A DNA stretch of 64,000 bases from an uncultured Ruminococcus sp. (GTDB lineage Bacteria; Bacillota; Clostridia; Oscillospirales; Ruminococcaceae): contig CADCFQ010000003.1 in the NCBI GenBank assembly GCA_902800795.1, positions 1 through 64,000 on the forward strand, given 5' to 3'. The translations under genes were made by a program, and so were the position numbers. Below are positions 41,870-48,646 of the stretch, piece by piece; positions within the stretch are counted from its first letter, which is position 1, and the number at the start of each line of letters is the position of its first letter. The notes beneath the pieces were generated by a model. It was not told the origin of the DNA. It was given only the letters and a program-made list of their open reading frames with translations, and searched no databases.

Positions 41870-42330
41870 CCAGGCGTGTGCGCCTGGACCCAATTCCCCC
41901 ACCCATCCCGGCTTCGCACGAACTAACAGTACCTCCCCGCCCTCCCCGGAGGGGAGGGGGTAGGCTTTGTCTAGGCTTTTCAATAGTCACACTGCGTGAA
42001 CCTTGGGAAAGAGTCTAAATTGTCCGTTACATAACTATGCAGTTGATCCGCCAGGGATTTAGCCGTGCGGCGAGCACCAAGGGCAAAGCCGTGCGGCGAG
42101 AAACTTAAAAGTCATAACAGAGTTCAGCCCCGAGCCAGACTAAGCCCTGACCCTCACAAGGCGGTGGGCGAGGGCTTTGGGTCCAGGCGTACACGCCTGC
42201 CTGCGTGAACCTTGGAAGATAGCTGAAATGTCTGTTTCACAACAAGCCTTAGCCCCGAGCCAAATAAAGCTTTGATTTCCCACAAAGCTGTGGGCGAGGG
42301 CTTTGGGTCCAGGCGTACACGCCTGGCGGC
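41870..42330. repeat. Dispersed mosaic intergenic repeat, copy C (compound)
   Basis: This is the longest copy. It opens with CCAGGCGTGTGCGCCTGG, then a CCTCCCCGGAGGGGAGGGGG palindrome and CACTGCGTGAACCTTGG, two GCCGTGCGGCGAG units (42066-42095), and two tandem versions of the block that starts AGCCCCGAGCCA and ends in the CCAGGCGTACACGCCTG palindrome (about 42126-42200 and 42251-42326). The second is nearly identical to copy B. Confidence 0.88.
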
Positions 42331-42364
42331 GAGCACCGCAGCTAACATTTAATTTGCACTGAGA

Positions 42365-42383
42365 TTTAAGAGTTACTCTCAAA
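42365..42383 (+). promoter_or_regulatory. Zur box 1 (TTTAAGAGTTACTCTCAAA)
   Basis: This is an inverted repeat centred on the T of GAGTTACTC, about 50 nt upstream of the -35 of the zinc operon. It shares its core with the second box and lies in front of the gene for the Fur-family regulator. Confidence 0.7.
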
Positions 42384-42416
42384 TGTTAAATAAGTGTAAA
42401 ACACGCTGCTGCGCTG

Positions 42417-42445
42417 TTGACAGGGCGTGTTGAGGGTGGTATAAT
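42417..42445 (+). promoter_or_regulatory. Perfect-consensus promoter of the zinc uptake operon
   Basis: TTGACA (42417-42422) and TATAAT (42440-42445) have 17-nt spacing. Zur box 2 covers the transcription start, so bound repressor would block initiation. Confidence 0.88.
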
Positions 42446-42449
42446 TTGA

Positions 42450-42470
42450 TTTTGAGAGTTACTATCAAAA
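42450..42470 (+). promoter_or_regulatory. Zur box 2 over the transcription start
   Basis: TTTTGAGAGT-T-ACTATCAAAA is a near-perfect inverted repeat (10-1-10 with one mismatched pair), starting 5 nt after the -10. The length and symmetry are those of Fur-family operators. Confidence 0.78.
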
Positions 42471-42486
42471 AGAGAGGGGCGGTCTT

Positions 42487-42897
42487 ATGGCAAAATACAA
42501 TACCGTACAGCGGGACAGACTGCTGGACTTTCTTTATGAGAACAAAAGCAAAGCTATGACTGTGGCGGAGATCACCGCCAGCATAAAACAGTCAGGCGGC
42601 AAATGCCCTGCCGAGAGCACGGTTTACCGGCTCATCAAGGAGCTTGTGGCAGAGGGCGTCGTCAAGCGGACGGTCAACGGCATCGGCAGAGAGTTCCTTT
42701 ATCAGCTTGTCGATGACGAGGGCTGCAAGGAGCATCTGCATATGAAATGCAAGGAGTGCGGCAGGATGCTGCACATGGATAAAGAAATGAGCGAAAAGCT
42801 GATAAACACATTAAGCGAGCACGAAGGCTTCTGCATTGACAGGAAAATGGTGCTCACAGGTGTGTGCAGCGATTGCGCTAAGGAGCAGCAGCCGTAA
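42487..42897 (+). CDS. zur: Fur-family zinc uptake regulator
   Basis: The 136-residue repressor has an N-terminal winged helix (about 1-80; PAESTVYRLIKELVAEGVVK) and a metal-binding dimer domain. HLHMKCKECGRM supplies the CxxC pair and histidines, and the C-terminal CSDC supplies the second CxxC for the structural zinc. The operon downstream encodes a zinc-type ABC uptake system, and two boxes precede the gene. This identifies it as Zur rather than Fur or PerR, with autorepression when zinc is abundant. Confidence 0.9.
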   Translation: MAKYNTVQRDRLLDFLYENKSKAMTVAEITASIKQSGGKCPAESTVYRLIKELVAEGVVKRTVNGIGREFLYQLVDDEGCKEHLHMKCKECGRMLHMDKEMSEKLINTLSEHEGFCIDRKMVLTGVCSDCAKEQQP

Positions 42898-42926
42898 TAA
42901 TACATTAAAAAAAGGAGGGACTCAAA

Positions 42927-43226
42927 ATGAAAAGTATGAAGCTTCGGATAGTTTCTATAATATCCGCAGTTATCTTCTGTGCTGTCATTCTGGGCTCTCT
43001 TGCTTTTATTGCGGCCGAGGCAGACCACGATTGTCAGGGAGACGGCTGTGCTGTCTGCGAGATGATAAAGCACTGCCAGCAGATGATAGAGACTCTGGGC
43101 GCTGCAGCCGGAGCTTGTGCTGTCCGGGCCGCATTTATAATGACAGCTGTCGCTGTCCTGGTTATTTGTCAAACGGTCAATAACACATATACACTAATAT
43201 CGTTAAAGGTGGAGCTTCTGGATTAG
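42927..43226 (+). CDS. Small Cys/His-rich two-helix membrane protein of the zinc operon
   Basis: The 99-residue protein begins with a membrane helix (about 8-30) and has a second helix at about 60-82. Between them lies an extracytoplasmic loop with DHDCQGDGCAVCEMIKHC, holding four Cys and two His, a good candidate metal site. The ATG follows AAAGGAGGG. It lies between zur and znuA behind the Zur-boxed promoter. It might capture zinc at the membrane or sense it. No established family was recognised. Confidence 0.75.
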   Translation: MKSMKLRIVSIISAVIFCAVILGSLAFIAAEADHDCQGDGCAVCEMIKHCQQMIETLGAAAGACAVRAAFIMTAVAVLVICQTVNNTYTLISLKVELLD

Positions 43227-43315
43227 ATCACAGCATACCGCACAGGAAAGCTATGCCCTTTTATAAAGGGTATGGCTTATTATGCTATTATGATCTGATA
43301 CGGAGGTTTTTTATT

Positions 43316-44308
43316 ATGTTCAATTTCAAAAAAACAGCAGCGGCGCTCATCTGTTCGGCGCTGGTAATGACAGCAGCTGCCGGCTGCGGTTCATCGGAGA
43401 CAAAGAAGGACGGCAAGATCAGTGTCGTATGCACTATCTTTCCGGAGTATGACTGGGCAAGAGAGATAATGGGCGACAAGGCGGATGATGCCGAGATAAC
43501 CTACCTGCTGGACAGCGGTGTGGACCTTCACAGCTATCAGCCCACAGCAGAGGATATTCTCAAGATATCTTCCTGCGACGTGTTCATCTACGTCGGCGGA
43601 GAGTCTGACGAATGGGTAGAGGACGCACTGAGCGAAGCCACCAACAAGAAGATGAAGGTCATCAACCTTATGAACGTCCTGGGTGACGACGCTAAGGAAG
43701 AAGAGCTCAAGGAAGGAATGCAGGGCGAAGAAGAGGAAGAGGAAGAAGGCGAAGGCGAAGAGGAAGAGAAGGAATACGACGAGCATATCTGGCTTTCCCT
43801 CAAGAACGCTAAGGTGCTCTGCGGCGAGATAGAGAAGAACCTTGCTGCGGTAGACCCCGACAACGCTGACACCTATAAGAAGAACCTCGATGCTTATACC
43901 GCAAAGCTTGACAAGCTGGACGGCGACCTGACTTCTCTTACCAGCCAGGCAAAGCAGAAGACCCTTATCTTCGGAGACAGGTTCCCCTTCCGTTACTTTG
44001 TAGATGATTACGGCCTTGATTATTATGCCGCATTCATAGGCTGCTCGGCAGAGAGCGAAGCAAGCTTTGAGACTATAGCTTTCCTCGCAGAAAAGACCGA
44101 GGAGCTAGGCGTCGATACAGTTTATACCATTGAGAACTCCGACGGAAAGATAGCTCAGGCAGTGGTTGATGCCACAGAGAGCAAGGACCAGAAGATAGTT
44201 TCTCTCAATTCTGTTCAGTCGGTGTCCAAGGAAGATATCGAAAAGGGCGTTTCTTATCTCAGCCTTATGCAGGAGAACTATGAGACGCTGAAAGCAGACC
44301 TGGGATAG
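43316..44308 (+). CDS. znuA: Zinc-binding lipoprotein of ABC transporter, with Glu-rich loop
   Basis: The 330-residue cluster A-I solute-binding protein starts at the ATG 7 nt after GGAGG; the lipobox is TAAAGCGS. Zinc ligands expected in the family are seen: His in GVDLHSYQP, His in YDEHIWLSL, and Asp near the C terminus (ENSDGK). The flexible loop before the second His, rich in histidine in most zinc binders, is here almost all glutamate (EEEEEEEGEGEEEEKEYDEH). It should deliver zinc to ZnuB/ZnuC. Manganese is the alternative substrate for the family but is unlikely behind Zur boxes. Confidence 0.92.
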   Translation: MFNFKKTAAALICSALVMTAAAGCGSSETKKDGKISVVCTIFPEYDWAREIMGDKADDAEITYLLDSGVDLHSYQPTAEDILKISSCDVFIYVGGESDEWVEDALSEATNKKMKVINLMNVLGDDAKEEELKEGMQGEEEEEEEGEGEEEEKEYDEHIWLSLKNAKVLCGEIEKNLAAVDPDNADTYKKNLDAYTAKLDKLDGDLTSLTSQAKQKTLIFGDRFPFRYFVDDYGLDYYAAFIGCSAESEASFETIAFLAEKTEELGVDTVYTIENSDGKIAQAVVDATESKDQKIVSLNSVQSVSKEDIEKGVSYLSLMQENYETLKADLG

Positions 44309-44332
44309 GCCCTGCATAATAAGGAGTGAACA

Positions 44333-45058
44333 TTGTTGGAAAGTCAGATAGAGTGTAAGAATGTAACACTTGGATATGACGGCAGCGCCGTTATAAAGGG
44401 ACTGGATTTCAAGGTGAACAGCGGCGATTATCTGTGCATCCTGGGCGAGAACGGCTCGGGAAAAAGCACGCTGATAAAAGCGCTGCTGGGACTTATAAAC
44501 GTTATGGACGGCAGTATAAACTGGGGAGACGGCGTCAGCGCCAAGCAGATAGGCTATCTGCCGCAGCAGACACTGGTCCAGAGGGATTTCCCGGCTTCCG
44601 TCAGAGAGATAGTTATCTCCGGCTGCCTTTCAAAATGCGGCCTGAGACCCTTTTATAACAAGGAAGAAAAGGCGCAGGCCAGGGACGCTATGGAGCAGCT
44701 TGGCATAACCGACCTTTCAAAGCGCTGCTACCGTGAGCTTTCCGGCGGCCAGCAGCAGAGAGTCCTGCTTGCCCGTGCCCTTTGCGCAGCCAGCAGGCTG
44801 CTGCTTCTGGATGAGCCGGTGACCGGTCTTGACCCGAAGGCCCAGCTGGACCTTTACGAGCTCATCAACGAGCTCAACAAGAAAGGCATCACCATTATAA
44901 TGGTCTCCCACGATGTTCACAGCTCCGTTAAATACGCAAGCCACATACTTCATATCGGCGCAAAGGAGCAGCTGTTCTTCGGGACAAAGGAGAGCTATCT
45001 TGAAAGCAGGATAGGAAAGTCCTTTATGATAGCGGAAGGGGGCGAGGACGATGACTGA
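44333..45058 (+). CDS. znuC: Zinc ABC transporter ATP-binding protein
   Basis: The 241-residue ATPase has Walker A GENGSGKST, the Q-loop in YLPQQTLVQRDFP, signature LSGGQQQR, Walker B LLLLDEPVTGLD and the switch His in MVSHDVHSS. It starts with TTG at 44333 (or 44336), after AAGGAG; no ATG is suitably placed. It overlaps znuB by 8 nt. Confidence 0.95.
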   Translation: MLESQIECKNVTLGYDGSAVIKGLDFKVNSGDYLCILGENGSGKSTLIKALLGLINVMDGSINWGDGVSAKQIGYLPQQTLVQRDFPASVREIVISGCLSKCGLRPFYNKEEKAQARDAMEQLGITDLSKRCYRELSGGQQQRVLLARALCAASRLLLLDEPVTGLDPKAQLDLYELINELNKKGITIIMVSHDVHSSVKYASHILHIGAKEQLFFGTKESYLESRIGKSFMIAEGGEDDD

Positions 45059-45962
45059 GCTTATGGACAAGCTTGCCTATTACTTCACCTTCCCCTTCGT
45101 AAAATATGCGTTCATAGTGGGGCTGCTGATAGCGCTGTGCTCATCGCTCCTGGGCGTCACACTGGTGCTCAAGCGCTTTTCCTACATCGGAGACGGCCTG
45201 TCTCACGTTGCCTTCGGCGCTATGAGCGTTTCAACGGTGCTGAGCGTTACGCTAAAAAGCGCCGCAAAGGGAGAGAGCGCCTTTTCCCACAAGCTGGCGG
45301 TGTTCCTTGAGGACACCAACGGTATGCCGCTTATCCTGCCGATAACGATAATTGCGGCTGTACTCCTCCTTAAAACGGGAGCCAACAAAAAGATAAACGG
45401 CGATGCCGCAATAGCAATGATCTCGGTGGGGTCTCTTGCCGTGGGATATATGCTGGTCAATCTGTTCTCCGCTTCGGCAAACATCTCGGGAGACGTTTGC
45501 AGCACGCTTTTCGGCTCCACATCCATCCTCACCCTGCGTTCGGGAGAGGTGATACTGAGCATAATAATGGCGGCAGTGGTCATCGCACTGTTCATCCTGT
45601 TTTACAACAAGATATTCGCCGTTACCTTTGATGAGAACTTCTCAAAAGCCACAGGCGTCAAGGCGGATGCCTACAACCTGCTGGTGGCAGTGATAACCTC
45701 TCTCATCATCGTTGTGGCGATGAACCTTGTGGGCTCGCTGCTCATATCGGCGCTTATAATCTTCCCTGCTCTTTCGGCTATGCGCCTTTTCAAAAGCTTC
45801 AAAAGCGTAATAGTCTGCTCGGCGGTAACATCCGTTCTCTGTGCAGCTCTTGGTATAATCGCATCTATCCTTTTCTCGACCCCTGTGGGCTCGACTATCG
45901 TCTGCGCAGATCTTGCAGTGTTTATAGTGTTCAGCCTTATTTCGGCTGTCAAGAGGAGGTAA
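45051..45962 (+). CDS. znuB: Zinc ABC transporter permease
   Basis: The 303-residue ABC-3 family permease has about eight membrane helices. Marks are LLGVTLVLKRFSYIGDGLSH near the N terminus and LVAVITSLIIVVAMNLVGSL, LLISALIIFPALSAM further on. A loop insertion (about 65-85; SAAKGESAFSHKLAVFLEDT) is longer than in many homologues. The start lies within the end of znuC, which suggests coupled translation. Confidence 0.94.
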   Translation: MTELMDKLAYYFTFPFVKYAFIVGLLIALCSSLLGVTLVLKRFSYIGDGLSHVAFGAMSVSTVLSVTLKSAAKGESAFSHKLAVFLEDTNGMPLILPITIIAAVLLLKTGANKKINGDAAIAMISVGSLAVGYMLVNLFSASANISGDVCSTLFGSTSILTLRSGEVILSIIMAAVVIALFILFYNKIFAVTFDENFSKATGVKADAYNLLVAVITSLIIVVAMNLVGSLLISALIIFPALSAMRLFKSFKSVIVCSAVTSVLCAALGIIASILFSTPVGSTIVCADLAVFIVFSLISAVKRR

Positions 45963-45966
45963 CAAA

Positions 45967-46527
45967 ATGAAAAAACAGATCGCAGTTCTTTCTGTCACAG
46001 CTCTCCTGCTTTCGGGCTGTGCTGCCGACACTTCAAAGATCGACAGCCTTGCTAAAAAGGACAGCTCGTCCTTTGTGAGCATGAAGGATATTACAAGTGA
46101 CAGCAGCTCATCTGCCGTGACCCAGTCCCCCACAGAGACCCAGCCGGAAACTCCGGCCGAGACACAGCCTTCGGACAGCGGTGAGCTTGATGTTGACCTT
46201 ACGCAGATGGACTCAAACATGGTCTACGCCCAGGTATTTGACATGGTGACAGACCCCTCACGTTATCTGGGCAAGCGCATTAAGGCCAAGGGCACCTTTG
46301 CCCACACAGAAGCCAACGGCAAGCATTACTTTGCGGTGTTCATGTCGGACGCTGCGGCCTGCTGTCAGCAGGGACTTGAATTTGAGCTGACAGGCGAGCA
46401 CAGCTATCCCGAGGATTATCCCGAGCTTGACAGCGAGATAGTCGTTGAGGGCATCTTCAACACCTACAAAGAGGGCAATAACACCTACTGCCAGCTTAAG
46501 GACGCAACAATGATCTCCCCTGCCTGA
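45967..46527 (+). CDS. Lipoprotein with C-terminal OB-like domain and CC motif
   Basis: The 186-residue protein has a lipobox (LLLSGCAAD), a Ser/Thr/Pro-rich linker (about 22-78) and a folded C-terminal part (about 85-185; GKRIKAKGTFAHTEANGKHY, SDAAACCQQGLEFELTGEH). The adjacent cysteines in a beta-barrel context recall the TIGR03943/YcgQ group of zinc-related membrane proteins. It lies 4 nt after znuB in the Zur-controlled operon, so a role as a zinc chaperone or accessory is likely. The family assignment is tentative. Confidence 0.75.
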   Translation: MKKQIAVLSVTALLLSGCAADTSKIDSLAKKDSSSFVSMKDITSDSSSSAVTQSPTETQPETPAETQPSDSGELDVDLTQMDSNMVYAQVFDMVTDPSRYLGKRIKAKGTFAHTEANGKHYFAVFMSDAAACCQQGLEFELTGEHSYPEDYPELDSEIVVEGIFNTYKEGNNTYCQLKDATMISPA

Positions 46528-46562
46528 CTCACAGGGCGCAGACAACAAACAAATACAGAAAA

Positions 46563-46604
46563 ACAGCACGCTGCTTTGTTTCCAAGCAGTGTGCTGTTTT
46601 TTGT
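46563..46604 (+). terminator. Bidirectional terminator between the zinc operon and the 3D-domain gene
   Basis: AACAGCAC.TGCTT and AAGCA.GTGCTGTT form a long stem with A-run before and TTTTTT after. Confidence 0.9.
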
Positions 46605-46630
46605 TTCTTATTAAGTTTTCCCGCCGACTC

Positions 46631-47554
46631 TTACCAGTTAGTTGCAATATCTATCTGGTTGTGATTGGATGCTGCGAAGGAACCAGTGTCGCAGACAAGT
46701 GCGGTTCCGAGAGATGTCTCTACAAGAGTTCCTCTCTTTCTTACACTAAGATCAGCTGCTACCATTATGTAGTTGCCAAGCATCTTGCAGCCGTCTTCTC
46801 TTACCCAGTAAGGATAGTTTTCCTCATCGAAGCCCATGTTTCTCATTACGGAAACAACGCCGCTCATATTGAGGTTGTAATAGGTCTCCTTGCCGGAGGG
46901 TCCGTAGTAGACACCGCTGAATGAGGTAAGGTGTCCGCTGCTGTTCCAGTCAGGATCGATTATCGGGTTCTTGTAAAGTCCGTCGTCCTCAGTGGTGGTC
47001 TTTGCCGCTGCTGCAGGCTTTGCTGCTGCGGGCTTCTCGGTCTCTGTGGTCTCAGAGGATGTATCTTCTGTATCAGCAGGCTCTTCTTCAACTTCTTCTG
47101 CCTGCTCTTCCTCATAAACAACAACTTCTACAGCTGCTGCCTGAGCCTCTGCCTCTTTGCGAGCCTGCTCTTCAGCAGTCTTCTTCGCTTCGAGGGCTTT
47201 TTTCTCTTCTTCTGCCTTCTTCTTGGCCTCTGCGGCAGCCTTTGCTTCTGCTGCCTTCCTGATAGCTGTGTCTTCGTTGCGAAGGATAATGTTGCTGTCT
47301 GCAAGTACATCCTGTACGAAGGTAGCTACCTCTTCAACATTGTTCTCTTTGTTTTCAGGCTCTTCTGTAACAGCCTTGGCCATATAAGAGGGGTTCTTGA
47401 TTACTGCAGTTGTGCTTGGTTCCAATGTCTTCGGCGATCTGAAAATTCTCGTCTTGCCGATCTCTACTGAATCTGCCGACAAAGCAAACACGCTGATAGC
47501 CATAGTGGATGCGCAAATAAGTGAGGCTATCTTGATCTTGCCTGTGGTTTGCAT
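46631..47554 (-). CDS. Secreted 3D-domain (YocH/MltA-core-like) cell wall protein with coiled coil
   Basis: The 307-residue protein has a signal peptide (1-27), an Ala/Lys/Glu coiled-coil segment (about 100-142), an acidic and Ala/Pro-rich linker (about 148-190) and a C-terminal 3D domain (about 215-307). The three aspartates that name the domain are in VAADLSV, LVCDTGS and NQIDIATNW. Such domains cut or bind peptidoglycan as lytic transglycosylases. The AAGGAG is unusually far (about 13 nt) from the ATG. In Bacillus, related genes (yocH) belong to the WalR regulon, and WalR-like motifs lie upstream here. Confidence 0.85.
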   Translation of the reverse strand: MQTTGKIKIASLICASTMAISVFALSADSVEIGKTRIFRSPKTLEPSTTAVIKNPSYMAKAVTEEPENKENNVEEVATFVQDVLADSNIILRNEDTAIRKAAEAKAAAEAKKKAEEEKKALEAKKTAEEQARKEAEAQAAAVEVVVYEEEQAEEVEEEPADTEDTSSETTETEKPAAAKPAAAAKTTTEDDGLYKNPIIDPDWNSSGHLTSFSGVYYGPSGKETYYNLNMSGVVSVMRNMGFDEENYPYWVREDGCKMLGNYIMVAADLSVRKRGTLVETSLGTALVCDTGSFAASNHNQIDIATNW

Positions 47555-47937
47555 AACTAAAATAACACTCCTTTTTCAGTCAGGAGATATTCCCGGATAT
47601 CCCGTATTGGACGTCCTTCTCTATCTCGAAACTTATTATATCATGTATTATACCACAAGTTGTTACCGATTTGAAGCTTTTCAAATAATTTTCTTAACCG
47701 ATTTGTAACACTGACCAAATTGAGGGAAAAATTTCAGCAAATTTGTGCACATTCGTGCATGAATTGTTACGATTTATTAAATTGATATATTTATGCCGTA
47801 AAGGCAAAATATCTTCATAATGGCCTAAAACAGGCATTTTTTGTCGGTTTTAAGCGTAAAAACGAGCCCAATTTTTTACCCACAAAGCGATTACAAATTG
47901 TAATTTTTGCTGTAGCCTTGTGTAACCATAACTGACC
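47555..47937 (-). promoter_or_regulatory. Regulatory region of the 3D-domain gene: promoter and clustered TGTWAC-type motifs
   Basis: A TATAAT (47647-47652) has a TTCAAA 17 nt upstream on the minus strand. Around and above it on the plus strand are TGTTAC-CGATT-TGAAGC (47661-47677), CTTAAC-CGATT-TGTAAC (47693-47709) and TGTTACGATTTATTAAA (about 47765), plus a perfect 7-1-7 palindrome ATTACAAATTGTAAT (47890-47904). The first two resemble the WalR direct repeat TGTWAH-N5-TGTWAH. Apart from these, this 380-nt gap holds no gene. Confidence 0.45.
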
Positions 47938-47972
47938 AAAAAAAGACACCCCCGAAAAATGTCGGGAGTGCC
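47938..47972 (-). terminator. Intrinsic terminator of the STAS-MATE operon
   Basis: On the minus strand GGCACTCCCG pairs with CGGGGGTGTC and is followed by TTTTTTT, 10 nt after the metallophosphoesterase stop. Confidence 0.9.
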
Positions 47973-47981
47973 TTTGCTGTT

Positions 47982-48638
47982 TCATATCTTCGGATAGAGC
48001 TGTCTGAAAAGCTCCTTTCTTGAAAACGTCGTTTCGCCGCCGGGCTCGATATCAAGGATGTATTTGTCATAACAGTTGATTATCGTGGTGCCGCTGGGGT
48101 GTCTTAGTACCCTCTTGAAGCGGCTGCCGTAGGTGGCGTGGACATGGCCGTGGAGCATATATTTCGGGCGGCACTTTTCAAGCAGCCTGTTGAAGCACTC
48201 GAAGCCCTTGTGGGGTATATCCTCAAGGTCGCCGTAGCCTCTGGCAGGCGAATGTGTGACCAGCAGGTCGAAGCCGCCGTTTCTGACTATGGAGCGCCTT
48301 GACTTTTTGATGCGCTTCAGCATCTCCTTCTCGGTATACATATAAGGTCCTATGCCATAGCGCATTGAACCGCCGAAGCCGAGGATGCGCAGATCCTTAT
48401 ACTTATACACCTTTCCGTCCAGCAGCTCGCAGCCCTCGGGCGGGCGCTTTTCATAGCGGCTGTCGTGGTTGCCCGGAACATAGAGCACCGGCACCCTGCC
48501 CATTGTGACCAGAAACTCGAGATACTCGGCTCGCAGATCTCCGCAGGAAATGATAAGGTCGATCCCGTCAAGCTTATCGGGGGTGAAATAGTCCCACAGA
48601 TATTTAGATTCTTCGTCAGCTATAACAAGGATCCTCAT
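47982..48638 (-). CDS. Calcineurin-like metallophosphoesterase
   Basis: The 218-residue protein has the metallophosphatase metal sites: Asp in ISCGDLRAEYLEF, Asn-His in VPGNHDSR, His in LVTHSPARG and HGHVHATYG. It is a stand-alone soluble enzyme of the YfcE-like size class. It follows the BMP-type gene by 8 nt and closes the STAS-MATE operon, so its substrate may be a nucleotide or phosphoester linked to that system. The first metal motif (DxH) is degenerate: the N terminus reads VIADEES. Confidence 0.87.
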   Translation of the reverse strand: MRILVIADEESKYLWDYFTPDKLDGIDLIISCGDLRAEYLEFLVTMGRVPVLYVPGNHDSRYEKRPPEGCELLDGKVYKYKDLRILGFGGSMRYGIGPYMYTEKEMLKRIKKSRRSIVRNGGFDLLVTHSPARGYGDLEDIPHKGFECFNRLLEKCRPKYMLHGHVHATYGSRFKRVLRHPSGTTIINCYDKYILDIEPGGETTFSRKELFRQLYPKI

Positions 48639-48646
48639 AACTCCTC

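Noticed and set aside
41870-42330. CRISPR array or coding gene in the compound repeat
   Set aside because: The units are palindromic mosaics of unequal size. The short frames across them repeat the same translated module (ACTPGPKALAH) with no start signals.
47555-47981. c-di-AMP (ydaO) riboswitch upstream of the 3D-domain gene
   Set aside because: This class often precedes wall hydrolase genes, but none of its conserved elements is seen in the roughly 380-nt region on the coding strand.
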